Of a stretch of 64,000 nucleotides of DNA, positions 43,314 through 52,979 are shown piece by piece. This DNA comes from Chitinophaga nivalis (GTDB taxonomy: Bacteria > Bacteroidota > Bacteroidia > Chitinophagales > Chitinophagaceae). A program made the position numbers and the translations under genes. Position 1 is the stretch's first letter. Every line of letters begins with the position of its first letter. The notes below the pieces were generated by a model that was given only the letters and a program-made list of their open reading frames with translations, did not search any database and was not told the origin of the DNA. Location: the NCBI RefSeq assembly GCF_025989125.1, contig NZ_JAPDNR010000001.1:2586301-2650300 (forward strand). Reading direction: 5' to 3'.

Positions 43314-46300
43314 ATGAATCAATTGAAGCGTTTTTTGCTGTTGTTGATCCCTACAATAGCATTCCTACAGTCTTATGCCCAGTATGTTTCCATAGATGGA
43401 TTTGCGCCACTTGCCGATTATACCGGAGGAACTGTGACTATTTTCGGTAATGGTTTTGGAAGCAATCCTCCTGCCCATACCGTCTATTTTGGGCCTGCAA
43501 AAGCTTATGTAAAATCTGTCGGCATGTTTGGCTTAGAGGTAATTGTTCCGCATGGTACGGGATATGGTCCGGTGTCTGTCAGTTATAATGGGTATACCAG
43601 TTATTCGGCAAATCCTTTTACACCCAGAACAAATTGGATCAATGTAGCTTCCCATAGTTATACTAACAGTGGCGAATATACGCTGTCAACAGGTTTTACC
43701 AGGTATGCAGGTCTATGTGATATGGATGCGGATGGAAAGCCGGATATTGTTGGCGTTCAATGTGCCGCCAACGGACAAAAAAATGAACTTTTTATTTTAC
43801 ATAACAAGATGGAGACAGAGGGTCCGGCTGAATACCAATACAATGCTGTCAGCAACACGATAGCAGATCCTAAAGGAATGGTACTGGAAGATATCGATAA
43901 TGATGGATTGAGAGATATTGTGGTGGCCAGTGGGAAAGGAACGGTCTCCATTTTTATGAATACCTCCGTTAAGGGAAACCTGCAGTTCAGGGAACTGTCT
44001 GTCCCATTGGGTACTATCCCGCTGGGAATACAGATCGGTGACTTCGATAAAGATAAGTTGTCTGATATGGCGATTCTTACGGCTACCAATCAGATACGTT
44101 TTTACAAAAACAAGAGCACCTATGGGAACATCCAATTTGCCAGCACAGACAGTGTAGAGGTTGGCCGGGGCAATGGATACCTGCTTCGCTGGGATATCGA
44201 CCGGGATGGCAGGCCGGATATCATCTCGGTAAATGAAACAGACAATACTATCTCCATTCTTATCAACACCAGCGAATACAATGCGATGTCTTTTGCACCG
44301 GTTAAAACGGTAGCCGTAGGACAACAACCCGTTTGTGTGAAGGTTGCTGATCTTAACAACGATTATGTGCAGGAGATCATTGTTGGTAATGCCGGCTCTC
44401 AGTCCCTGTCTATTATACGTGCGCAAAACGTCAACGGGCAGACGGACTATACAACGGTACAAACCATTCCAGTGGGTGTGGCTATGAATGATATACAGCT
44501 GACTGATTTCAATGGGGATAGAAACCTGGATCTCGCCCTCAGCAACCGTGCGGCACAGGGGCCGGTACTACTGGCTCTCAACGGGAGTGACCAGGGAGGG
44601 AATATCAGTTTCCTGCCATTTGTACAGGTTCCATCCGGTGGAAATGGTCAGCAGCTGATCGTGGGAGATATTAACCTGGATAACAGTCCGGATATCGTTA
44701 CTGCAGGTAGCACGGTCATTAGTTTGCTGCATACCGGAAAAATACCTGAGGTGCAGCGTTTTACGCCCGCCACCAGTGGTCGTGGAGAAGCCACTATGAT
44801 TATCGGATCCAGTTTCGATTATGCTACCAGTGTAACATTTGGGGGCACTCCGGCAGATTCTTTCCGGGTAGTAAATGCCGATACCATCATTGCCTATGTT
44901 GGCAAAGGACAATCTGGTAATATAACCGTAACTACGCCTATTGGTACCAGTAGTATTGGCGGCTTCGTTTTCAACGAACAACCCGTTATCCGGAAAGTTA
45001 CGCCACTAGCAGCGAAAACCGGAGATACTATTCTCATCGAAGGGGTTAACCTGGATAATACCACCAACGTCACTTTTGGCGGAGAGCCTGCCAGCTTTTT
45101 CCGGATTAATACGGCTGTGAGTATCAGTGCCGTGGTAGGAGCAGGGTACAGTGGTGATATCAAAGTTTTCAACACAAATGATTCCGCAGTATATAATGGA
45201 TTTGTGGTCAAAGCAACCCCTGTTATCAGCAGCTTTACACCCTTATCGGCACGCAGTGGGGATACTATCCATATTTACGGCTATAATTTCGCCCATATCA
45301 AAGCCATTACAATCGGCGGCGTACCGGCAGATACCTTTGGGGGTGTCAGTCCGGGAAGACTGATTGCCATTGTTGGCAGCGGGGCTACAGGAGATATTGT
45401 TGTTACTACAGCCTATGGTACCGACAGTAAATCCGGATTCAGCTATAGCGATTTTCCTGCTATTATACAGGTAGCCCCAATGGCGGGAGACAACAGTACC
45501 ACGATTACCATTACGGGTAATAACTTCAATAAGGTGACTGCGGTATCTTTCGGAGGAGTGCCGGCTACTTCCTTTACTATTGTTTCGCCAACAACGATTA
45601 CCGCCATACCTGGTAATGGTAATAACGGGAAAGTGATGGTTACCAACGCCGCAGGTACTGCGGTGAAAGAGGGCTTCACTTATACTTCCACGCCTTTTAT
45701 TACTGCCATCACGCCGGCAAGAAGTAGTAACGGGGCTACTGTACGTATCAGTGGCGCTAAGTTTTCCGGTATAACTGCCGTTACTATCGGGAATGTTGCG
45801 GCTACTACCTACACAGTGGAAGCAGATACGGTTATCACGGCAACGACAGGTGCTTTCGCTCCCGGTAAATGGACCGTAGCCGTGAGTAACGAGACACATA
45901 CTGCTACCTATAACTATTTCTACAATGGCCCGATCATCCATAGCTTTAGTCCTGCAAGTGGCGCAGCTGGTAGCCTGGTGACGATAAACGGCGCCAATTT
46001 CAATACTGATCCGCTTCGGAATATTGTATACTTTGGTGCTACAAAGGCTGTCGTGAAATCTGCTACTACCGGAACACTAGTGGTAGCGGTACCTACCGGG
46101 GCATTACCGGAACCTATTTCGGTGGCCAGCGATGGTTTGATTGCCTATACGGCGAATGCGTTCCTGCCCACTTTTCAGGGTACAGACAGCGCATTGACTG
46201 CCGGTTCATTTGCTGCTCCTATTCAAATAGATGGAGTTGCCAGCATAAGTAATATTTTTATTACAGACCTGGATGGCGATAGCCTGCCTGATATTTTCCT

Positions 46301-49300
46301 CACCCGTAAATATGACCGTTCGTTTTCTGTTTTCCGGAATAATGGCAGTTATGGCGTCGTATCCTTCGATGCTAAAAAGGATTTCTATGGAGGATATGAC
46401 AGCCAGATAGCTGCAGTGGCGGATTTCAATGGAGACGGACTCAGTGATGTGGCGGCGGAAAGTCTTTATGGCAATGATATCGGCATATTCCGTAACACCA
46501 GTACCATTGGTAATATTAGTTTTTATGAAGATCAGCGATTCAATAGCGGCAAGGTGACAGCCATGGCGGCAGCGGACCTCGACGGCGATGGCAGCGCAGA
46601 GCTGGTGACCGGATCCACATCTGCTCAACAACTGAGGATTTATGCTAATCAAGGTACGCGCGATGGCGTATCATTGCGTGCTATCACAGATGTTCTGATT
46701 GCCGGATTCTGTAACGGCATTACCATCGCAGATGTGGACGGCGACGGGCGCCCGGATATTATGCTTCCCAACAGTGCAGGCCACTTCATTTCTATATTGC
46801 GTAATACCAGTACTCCCGGCCACTTGTCATTTGCACCGTTTCAAAACCTCCGCATCGATGGCGGTTCATCAGAAGTCTTGCTGAAAGATATGGACGGTGA
46901 TAATAAACCAGACCTGATATTCCTGTTCAATAAAGAGGTCGGCATCTTCAAAAATAATAGCAGACCAGGTAAAATAGCTTTTACTGATCGCATAACAGCC
47001 CATATCGGAAGAAATGCCGGCTTCCTGACAGTAGCTGATTTTGATGGTGACAATTTGCTGGATGTTGCAGTGGGTAACGAGGGCATTACCTTGTTCAAAA
47101 ATACCAGTAGCAATGGACAAATAAGTCTTGCTACCGGTGTTTTCATCAAGGAGTATATTGCAGGTATTACATCGGGCGATCTTAACGGAGATGGAAAGCC
47201 GGATCTGATAGGTATAAACTATGCTTACACAAAGCACCGGCTATCTATCTATAAAAATAATGCTGCAAAACATAAAGAACCATTGATCTCCACCATCACG
47301 CCAAACAGGGCGATAGCAGGAGATACGGTTATCATCCGGGGTAAGCATTTTATCGGAGCGACAGCTGTTGGGCTGGGGGGAATTTCCGTGGCGGCATATA
47401 AAGTGCTGGCTGATAGCGTCATCAAGGCCGTAGTTGCTGCCGGAAAAACTGGTTATGTACATGTAACTACGCCATATGGTACTGCCACGTTAGCGGGCTT
47501 TGTTAGCCCGCCGCACATTACTGCCTTTACGCCGGCATCCGGAAAAATCGGAGATACAATTACCATTACCGGTAGCGGACTAAACTCCGCGTATCTGATA
47601 GCGTTTGGTAGATCACCGGAACAAGTAGACGCTTCCTATACAAAAGCCTTGTCCCCTACCACCGTAAAGGCCGTAGTGGGAGATGGCGCCAGCGGTAATA
47701 TTTACATTTATGGAAATGATGGTGTTGATTCCATCAGCGGTTTTACATTTATTCCGCCACCGCCGGAGATTACTTCCTTTACACCACAGCCGGCAAATAG
47801 CGGTGCGGCGGTCACCATCACCGGAAAGTATTTCACCCATGTATCCAGCGTGAAGTTCGGAGGTGTACCTGCGGATTCCGTTATTATCCTGTCAGATAAA
47901 AAAATGATCGTGATAGTGGGCAAAGGGGCAAGCGGAGAGGTGACGCTCACATCTCCTACAGGCACCGGTAGCAGGAGTGGTTTCATTTGTTTGCCAGGCA
48001 GTCCGCAGATTACAGGTTTTACACCCGATAAAGGTAATATTGGTACCCGGGTAACAATCCGTGGACGCTACTTCCATACCACCCCCGACAAAAACACCGT
48101 TTATTTTGGCGCGGTACGGGCGGTTGTGCTGGAGGCTACAGATACTACTCTGACAGTAAGCGTACCATTGGGCGCATCGCATCAGCCCATTACCGTGACG
48201 GCTAATGGACTGACAGCGCAGGCTTCAAAGGCCTTCACAGTCACTTTTGCTGGTGGCGTGTTAAATGCTGGTTCATTTGTTAAAAGTGCCAGTTATCAGA
48301 TAGGTAGTTTTCCCGCTAACCTGCAGGCACACGACCTGGATGGAGATCAGCAGGTAGATCTCGTTGCGGCATATGTGCATGGGAGTGGCGTGAAATCCGT
48401 ACTCCAAAATAAGGGAGGTGCAACATTTGGCGCTGTTCAAACCACGCCTATTGGCATAAGTATTACAGATGCGGAACTCACCGACATGGATGGTGATGGT
48501 AACCGGGATCTGGTAGTATCACAGGGAGCAGACTTCCTCTCGGTCGGCGTGTCCAGAAATATTTCTGTTCCGGGTAAGATCAGTTTTGATACACATAAAA
48601 TGTTGGAGCTTATTAGTCTTGCAGATAACCGTATGACAACCGGTGATATAGATGGTGATGGCAGGCCGGATGTATATGTAATGAGTCTTAATGGCAAATC
48701 AGCAAGGATTGGTCGCAATATCAGCACCGATTCAACGATGAAACTGGAGGAGCTGGGTTACATGGGCTTTAGTTTTGGCGCCTTTGCGGCAACGATCTGC
48801 GATATGGATGGTGACGGTAGGAGGGAGATCCTAACGGCTGCACCCGGAGATGGAGGCGTTGTTATCTATACCAATAATTCCCTGAGAGGAATTATTTCAT
48901 TGGGCAAACGGGATGAAATCCACGGTATGACGTATCGGGTGTGGGCAGTAGATCTCGATGGCGACAACAAACCCGAACTGATTACTAGTCTGAATAGTAA
49001 TACGCTTGCTATCCATAAAAATAACGCCACACCGGGTAACATTGTAATGGGAACCCGGATTGAATTGCCGTTAGGTTATACCTTTGACAAAATAGCTGTC
49101 GGCGACCTGGATGGCGATGGGAAGCCGGATCTGGCCGTGCCCGGCGGCAATGATAAGAAGATCACCGTATTCCGGAACCTGTCTGATAATAACCAACTTT
49201 CGTTTGCACCGAGAATCGATTACACCGCTGATGGAAGGCCCGCATCTATCGTGATCTCTGACCTGAATGCAGATGGCAAACCAGATATTGCTACCGCTGA

Positions 49301-51764
49301 TATGGATGGTACGGTATCGGTTTATCTCAATAAGATGAATGCCGCATTACAACCGGTTATCCGGTCTTTCACGCCTGATTCCGCGAAACATAATAGCGTG
49401 GTTACCATTTCCGGTCAGCGGTTTACAGGAGCTACCGGCGTATCCTTTGGAGGCCGTCCTGCAACCAGCTTCCAGGTGTTGAATGATACGACTATCACTG
49501 CTGTTGTAGCTTATGGCAACAATGGAATAGTAGCGGTAGTGACACCAGTTGGCGTTGCTTCCAAAGATAGTTTTGTATTTATTCCGGAAACCCCGGTTTT
49601 AACCAGGTTTTCACCGGCCAGCGGTACACGCCGGACCAAAGTAACCATTACCGGTAAATTCCTTACCGGCACCAAAGCTGTTACTTTTGGAGGCATGCCT
49701 GCCCAGTCATTTACCATCGTATCTGATAGTGTAGTCACCGCTATTGTTGGCGGCGGTAATAGTGGTCATGTTGTGGTAGCTGGCGAAATCAAAAAAGATT
49801 CGCTGCCAGGTTTTACTTACCTGCCACCGGTTCCTGTGATAGCTGCTTTCACCCCTGCCGTTGCAACGAAACTGGATACGGTAACCATTAAAGGACAACA
49901 GCTCGACCTCGTTACCAGTGTATCCTTTGGCGGCGTAGCTGCAAAAAATTTCATTGTCATAAATGATTCTACCCTGAAAGCGATCGTAGGAGATGGTAAG
50001 TCTGGCAATATCGACGTGCAATCACCTGCAGGAACGGCTACCCATAGTGGTTTTATATTCAAAACACCACTGCCGGTATTATCAGATGTTATCCCTTACC
50101 AGGGACGTGAAGGTGATACTATTACGCTCAGTGGTTATAATTTGCAATGGGTGAACGCTGTCTCTTTTGGTGGTGTTGCTGCCACTTCCATACGTGTACT
50201 GTCAGACAACACAGTAACAGCGGTATTAGGGAAAGGCGCAGCGGGTACCGTCAGGATTACCTCACCAGGGGGCAGTGCAGAATGGGGGGCTTTCGGATTT
50301 ATCTATCCTGCGCCTAAGATTACCGGTTTTAGCCCAATGGCTGCTAAATCCGGTAAAACTATTACGATCAAAGGCACTGGCTTGTCTGGTGTTTATGAAG
50401 TGTTTTTAGGAGGCGCCGCCACAAAGAATCTCACTGCTTTATCCGACAGTGTGATAACGGTGACCGTCGGCGAGGGTGCAACCGGTCCTGTAAAAGTTAC
50501 CGGCTATTGGGGAACCGATACACTGAGTGAATTTACCTTTATCGAGCCGAATCCTGTCATTACCCATTTCAGTCCGGCTATTGCGGCAAAAGGAGAAACG
50601 GTGACGATTTATGGACAGGATCTGCAAAAAGCATACGCGGTAACGTTTGGTGGTGCATATGCCGCTTCGATGAAATTACTTTCGGATAGTGTCATTACTG
50701 CCGTGGTGGGCGACGGTGCATCCGGAGAGGTATCGGTATTGTTGAGGACTGGTAATGAAGTAACACGAAGCGGGTTCACCTACCGCTCGCCCGGGATAAT
50801 TGTCTGGAACTTCAGTCCTGCCAGGGCCACCACAGGAGGCACTGTCTTTATTTATGGCAGTGATTTCCATGATATAACGGATGTACAGTTTGGAGGAGTG
50901 TCTGCCAGCAGCTTTGAGCTGGTATCATCAGCGATGGTGACGGCGGTTGTTGGACCCGGAGCTTCAGGAGCGGTTACTGTAATAGCTGGTGACCAGAGAT
51001 CGGAGGCACAGGGCTTTACTTTCCTCCCGCAACCGATCATCGATAGTTTCACACCGGCAACCGCGCAGGAAGGTAGTATCGTTATGATCAGGGGGCGTTC
51101 CTTTAGTGGTGCTACCCATGTAATCTTTGGCGGACAAACCGCTACATCGTTCACTGTGGTGACAGATAACCTGATACGGGCTACTGTAGGAAAAGGCGCC
51201 AGTGGAGACGTAATGATAGCCTTACCAACGGGAGCAACGGGTAAACGAAGTGGGTTCATCTTCCTCAATGATTCTATTGCCATTACTGTTGCCGGGTTTA
51301 CACCTGCAAGCGGCGCAGCTGGGGCTACTATCACTATAACAGGAAAGGGTTTCCGTAATGCTACGGCTGTTTCCTTTGGTGGGGTGCCGGCTGCTGCTTT
51401 CCGGGTAATATCAGATAGTGTGATCAGTGCAGTAGTAGGTAATGGTGGCAATGGTGCAGTAGATGTGTCTTCCAGATTTAATTTTACCAGTTCGCTGGAT
51501 GGATTTACCTATCTGGGTGAAGCAGCGCCATTACGTTTCTATCCTAATCCGGCGGTAGGATATACCTGGATAGATCACCCGGTATCCAACGAGGCAAAAC
51601 TTTTTTTATTGAACCTGGCTGGCGATATATTAAGAGTAATACCAGCCACGCCGGGGAGTGGTAAAACACAGTTTAACTTAAGTGGTATTCAACCGGGATA
51701 TTATTATATTTCCTGGAGGGATGGAAGCCAATCGATATCAAAGGCGATTGTTATTTCGCAGTAA
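43314..51764 (+). CDS. Giant secreted protein: triplicated IPT/TIG plus FG-GAP module with T9SS sorting domain
   Basis: The 2816-residue protein has a signal peptide (about 1-22). Then comes a module repeated three times: a long IPT/TIG domain containing VYFG(A/P)xxA, a stretch with seven Asp-rich FG-GAP/VCBS motifs (e.g. DMDADGKPDIVGV, DLDGDGKPDLAVP), and an array of ordinary IPT domains of about 78 residues (typically TVTFGGVPATSF). By reading, the arrays have five, three and nine IPT domains after the three propellers (about 105-475, 965-1320, 1645-2010). The last 75 residues (LRFYPNPAVGYTWIDH...IVISQ) are a Por secretion system C-terminal sorting domain. The protein should be exported by T9SS and may act as adhesin or ligand-binding surface protein. 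No enzyme domain was seen. Confidence 0.92.
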   Translation: MNQLKRFLLLLIPTIAFLQSYAQYVSIDGFAPLADYTGGTVTIFGNGFGSNPPAHTVYFGPAKAYVKSVGMFGLEVIVPHGTGYGPVSVSYNGYTSYSANPFTPRTNWINVASHSYTNSGEYTLSTGFTRYAGLCDMDADGKPDIVGVQCAANGQKNELFILHNKMETEGPAEYQYNAVSNTIADPKGMVLEDIDNDGLRDIVVASGKGTVSIFMNTSVKGNLQFRELSVPLGTIPLGIQIGDFDKDKLSDMAILTATNQIRFYKNKSTYGNIQFASTDSVEVGRGNGYLLRWDIDRDGRPDIISVNETDNTISILINTSEYNAMSFAPVKTVAVGQQPVCVKVADLNNDYVQEIIVGNAGSQSLSIIRAQNVNGQTDYTTVQTIPVGVAMNDIQLTDFNGDRNLDLALSNRAAQGPVLLALNGSDQGGNISFLPFVQVPSGGNGQQLIVGDINLDNSPDIVTAGSTVISLLHTGKIPEVQRFTPATSGRGEATMIIGSSFDYATSVTFGGTPADSFRVVNADTIIAYVGKGQSGNITVTTPIGTSSIGGFVFNEQPVIRKVTPLAAKTGDTILIEGVNLDNTTNVTFGGEPASFFRINTAVSISAVVGAGYSGDIKVFNTNDSAVYNGFVVKATPVISSFTPLSARSGDTIHIYGYNFAHIKAITIGGVPADTFGGVSPGRLIAIVGSGATGDIVVTTAYGTDSKSGFSYSDFPAIIQVAPMAGDNSTTITITGNNFNKVTAVSFGGVPATSFTIVSPTTITAIPGNGNNGKVMVTNAAGTAVKEGFTYTSTPFITAITPARSSNGATVRISGAKFSGITAVTIGNVAATTYTVEADTVITATTGAFAPGKWTVAVSNETHTATYNYFYNGPIIHSFSPASGAAGSLVTINGANFNTDPLRNIVYFGATKAVVKSATTGTLVVAVPTGALPEPISVASDGLIAYTANAFLPTFQGTDSALTAGSFAAPIQIDGVASISNIFITDLDGDSLPDIFLTRKYDRSFSVFRNNGSYGVVSFDAKKDFYGGYDSQIAAVADFNGDGLSDVAAESLYGNDIGIFRNTSTIGNISFYEDQRFNSGKVTAMAAADLDGDGSAELVTGSTSAQQLRIYANQGTRDGVSLRAITDVLIAGFCNGITIADVDGDGRPDIMLPNSAGHFISILRNTSTPGHLSFAPFQNLRIDGGSSEVLLKDMDGDNKPDLIFLFNKEVGIFKNNSRPGKIAFTDRITAHIGRNAGFLTVADFDGDNLLDVAVGNEGITLFKNTSSNGQISLATGVFIKEYIAGITSGDLNGDGKPDLIGINYAYTKHRLSIYKNNAAKHKEPLISTITPNRAIAGDTVIIRGKHFIGATAVGLGGISVAAYKVLADSVIKAVVAAGKTGYVHVTTPYGTATLAGFVSPPHITAFTPASGKIGDTITITGSGLNSAYLIAFGRSPEQVDASYTKALSPTTVKAVVGDGASGNIYIYGNDGVDSISGFTFIPPPPEITSFTPQPANSGAAVTITGKYFTHVSSVKFGGVPADSVIILSDKKMIVIVGKGASGEVTLTSPTGTGSRSGFICLPGSPQITGFTPDKGNIGTRVTIRGRYFHTTPDKNTVYFGAVRAVVLEATDTTLTVSVPLGASHQPITVTANGLTAQASKAFTVTFAGGVLNAGSFVKSASYQIGSFPANLQAHDLDGDQQVDLVAAYVHGSGVKSVLQNKGGATFGAVQTTPIGISITDAELTDMDGDGNRDLVVSQGADFLSVGVSRNISVPGKISFDTHKMLELISLADNRMTTGDIDGDGRPDVYVMSLNGKSARIGRNISTDSTMKLEELGYMGFSFGAFAATICDMDGDGRREILTAAPGDGGVVIYTNNSLRGIISLGKRDEIHGMTYRVWAVDLDGDNKPELITSLNSNTLAIHKNNATPGNIVMGTRIELPLGYTFDKIAVGDLDGDGKPDLAVPGGNDKKITVFRNLSDNNQLSFAPRIDYTADGRPASIVISDLNADGKPDIATADMDGTVSVYLNKMNAALQPVIRSFTPDSAKHNSVVTISGQRFTGATGVSFGGRPATSFQVLNDTTITAVVAYGNNGIVAVVTPVGVASKDSFVFIPETPVLTRFSPASGTRRTKVTITGKFLTGTKAVTFGGMPAQSFTIVSDSVVTAIVGGGNSGHVVVAGEIKKDSLPGFTYLPPVPVIAAFTPAVATKLDTVTIKGQQLDLVTSVSFGGVAAKNFIVINDSTLKAIVGDGKSGNIDVQSPAGTATHSGFIFKTPLPVLSDVIPYQGREGDTITLSGYNLQWVNAVSFGGVAATSIRVLSDNTVTAVLGKGAAGTVRITSPGGSAEWGAFGFIYPAPKITGFSPMAAKSGKTITIKGTGLSGVYEVFLGGAATKNLTALSDSVITVTVGEGATGPVKVTGYWGTDTLSEFTFIEPNPVITHFSPAIAAKGETVTIYGQDLQKAYAVTFGGAYAASMKLLSDSVITAVVGDGASGEVSVLLRTGNEVTRSGFTYRSPGIIVWNFSPARATTGGTVFIYGSDFHDITDVQFGGVSASSFELVSSAMVTAVVGPGASGAVTVIAGDQRSEAQGFTFLPQPIIDSFTPATAQEGSIVMIRGRSFSGATHVIFGGQTATSFTVVTDNLIRATVGKGASGDVMIALPTGATGKRSGFIFLNDSIAITVAGFTPASGAAGATITITGKGFRNATAVSFGGVPAAAFRVISDSVISAVVGNGGNGAVDVSSRFNFTSSLDGFTYLGEAAPLRFYPNPAVGYTWIDHPVSNEAKLFLLNLAGDILRVIPATPGSGKTQFNLSGIQPGYYYISWRDGSQSISKAIVISQ

Positions 51765-51785
51765 TCATCACTTTATAAAAAATAA

Positions 51786-51818
51786 AAACGGGCAACCTTA
51801 CTGAAAGGTTGCCCGTTT
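51786..51818 (+). terminator. Intrinsic terminator after the giant gene
   Basis: A 14-base perfect stem (AAACGGGCAACCTT with AAGGTTGCCCGTTT) has a 5-base loop, 22 bases after the stop codon. Confidence 0.85.
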
Positions 51819-52249
51819 GATTTGTAAAGATTGATTTTACTTTATCAAGCGATAATATCCATCAGCACACCCAAATACCCTATCACTCCAACTGGCTAAA
51901 ATCGGTCAATAATCAGGTAATTTATATCAAATGAGAAACCCCTGAAAGCACCATATTTGTATGGATATTGACTGTCCCCGTTATGAAGCCGGTGTGCTTC
52001 CTGGCCAGACGCTGTAAAGAACCCTGTTTATTGTTTAACAAGTAAACCCATTCATTTGCTTAAAGGTTTATATATAAAGAGAGAAAGAATTATTTGCTTA
52101 TGCTGCTTTGTTTTTGTGTAAAATTTCTCCGTTAGATCACGCGGTATCAAAATAATCACCTGAAAATACTATATCGTTCTATCACCTGTACTGCCTTGCT
52201 GGAGGCGGCTGGGGATGTTTATTCTTTTACTCAAAAACAATAATCAGTT
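51819..52249. other. 431-base gap before the first plus-strand peptide
   Basis: No supported gene is present. The sequence is AT-rich and should contain the promoter of the peptide gene at 52250; no exact TAnnTTTG box was found close to its start. Confidence 0.5.
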
Positions 52250-52432
52250 ATGAAAAAGAAAGTATCAAAAAAGTTGAATTTAAAGAAATTAGCAGTGGCA
52301 AATCTGCAATTAATTAATCCGGAAACCATCAAAGGTGGAGCTCCCAGACCGACTTCTTCTGTTTGGATCTGCGATGGATGTGGTGGCAATACTACTATCT
52401 CCTGTGGCGGCGCCGGTTACCCATGTGACTGA
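52250..52432 (+). CDS. Double-glycine leader peptide, class I lanthipeptide-like precursor
   Basis: The 60-residue peptide has a 30-residue lysine-rich leader with LNLKKLAVANLQ and a GG site (ETIKGG), like Bacteroidota class I lanthipeptide precursors. The 30-residue core has four cysteines (CDGCGG, then ISCGG and PCD) and six Ser/Thr. Its leader is clearly related to that of the peptide at 52555 (both start MKKK and have a KKL(N/T)LK block and end at GG at residue 30). No LanB/LanC or dedicated transporter is in the window, so maturation would rely on enzymes elsewhere. Confidence 0.75.
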   Translation: MKKKVSKKLNLKKLAVANLQLINPETIKGGAPRPTSSVWICDGCGGNTTISCGGAGYPCD

Positions 52433-52456
52433 GGCTGATAGTTTCCCCACATGCAA

Positions 52457-52490
52457 CTACCACTGCCTGATGCTGGTCAGGCAGTGGTGG
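52457..52490 (+). terminator. Hairpin between the two plus-strand peptide genes
   Basis: CTACCACTGCCTGA pairs with TCAGGCAGTGGTGG (one G-T pair; loop TGCTGG), followed by a short T-rich stretch. It separates the two peptide genes transcriptionally. Confidence 0.6.
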
Positions 52491-52554
52491 TATTAAAATC
52501 GTATATCCATTACCGTATTATAATAACTGTTTTAAGTATTTTAACCCTTTTAGT

Positions 52555-52800
52555 ATGAAAAAGAAAACGACAAAAAAATTAACGCTGAAAATGCTGACCA
52601 TTTCGCGTTTAACCACGGATGATGCACAGTTCATTCACGGTGGCGACGGACCTACTGCTCCTACTACGACCAGTCCCACCGGCCCTACTACTATCAGTCC
52701 TACCGGTCCTACTACAATAATAGGACCTACGGGGCCGACTACGGTAAGACCTGATCTGTGTGGAACGAGAAATTGTACAGTTGCCTGTCCGCACGGGTGA
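52555..52800 (+). CDS. Double-glycine leader peptide with Thr/Pro repeats
   Basis: The 81-residue peptide has a leader (MKKKTTKKLTLKMLTISRLT...FIHGG) homologous to the peptide at 52250, with the GG site at residue 30. The core begins with a low-complexity series of GPT/TSPTGPTT units (about 31-66) that repeats SPTGPTT three times with small changes. It ends in a cysteine-containing tail (LCGTRNCTVACPHG, three cysteines). The threonine-rich repeat offers many dehydratable or glycosylatable residues. Repeat number could vary between strains. Confidence 0.72.
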   Translation: MKKKTTKKLTLKMLTISRLTTDDAQFIHGGDGPTAPTTTSPTGPTTISPTGPTTIIGPTGPTTVRPDLCGTRNCTVACPHG

Positions 52801-52829
52801 TCTTTGTCCATCATGCTTCCTATAATAAA

Positions 52830-52862
52830 AAACTCCCCTCAGGTGAAGACCAGGGGGAGTTT
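52830..52862 (+). terminator. Terminator after the second peptide gene
   Basis: AAACTCCCC pairs with GGGGAGTTT around a 15-base loop, 29 bases after the stop codon at 52800. Confidence 0.65.
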
Positions 52863-52967
52863 ACTTGTTGATGGACTTTGAACAGACTAATAGAAAAGGT
52901 TACCTTATTAACGGCAGCTATCCGTGGTGTAATGCCTGTTGCATTTTATTATACTACAGGTAAATTT

Positions 52968-52975
52968 TAACTTTA
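52968..52975 (+). promoter_or_regulatory. -7-like box (TAACTTTA), near-leaderless
   Basis: The box ends four bases before the ATG at 52980 and differs from TAnnTTTG only at the last base. Confidence 0.4.
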
Positions 52976-52979
52976 TAAT

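Noticed and set aside
45243..45941. 232-residue minus-strand open frame inside the giant gene
   Set aside because: Shadow of the repeated IPT-coding sequence; similar shadows recur at each repeat.
43314..51764. Giant gene as a polyketide/nonribosomal synthase
   Set aside because: No carrier, ketosynthase or adenylation motifs; the repeats are IPT and FG-GAP domains.
52609..52794. Arg/Ser-rich minus-strand frame over the peptide gene
   Set aside because: It is the antisense reading of the Thr/Pro repeats, which explains its low complexity.
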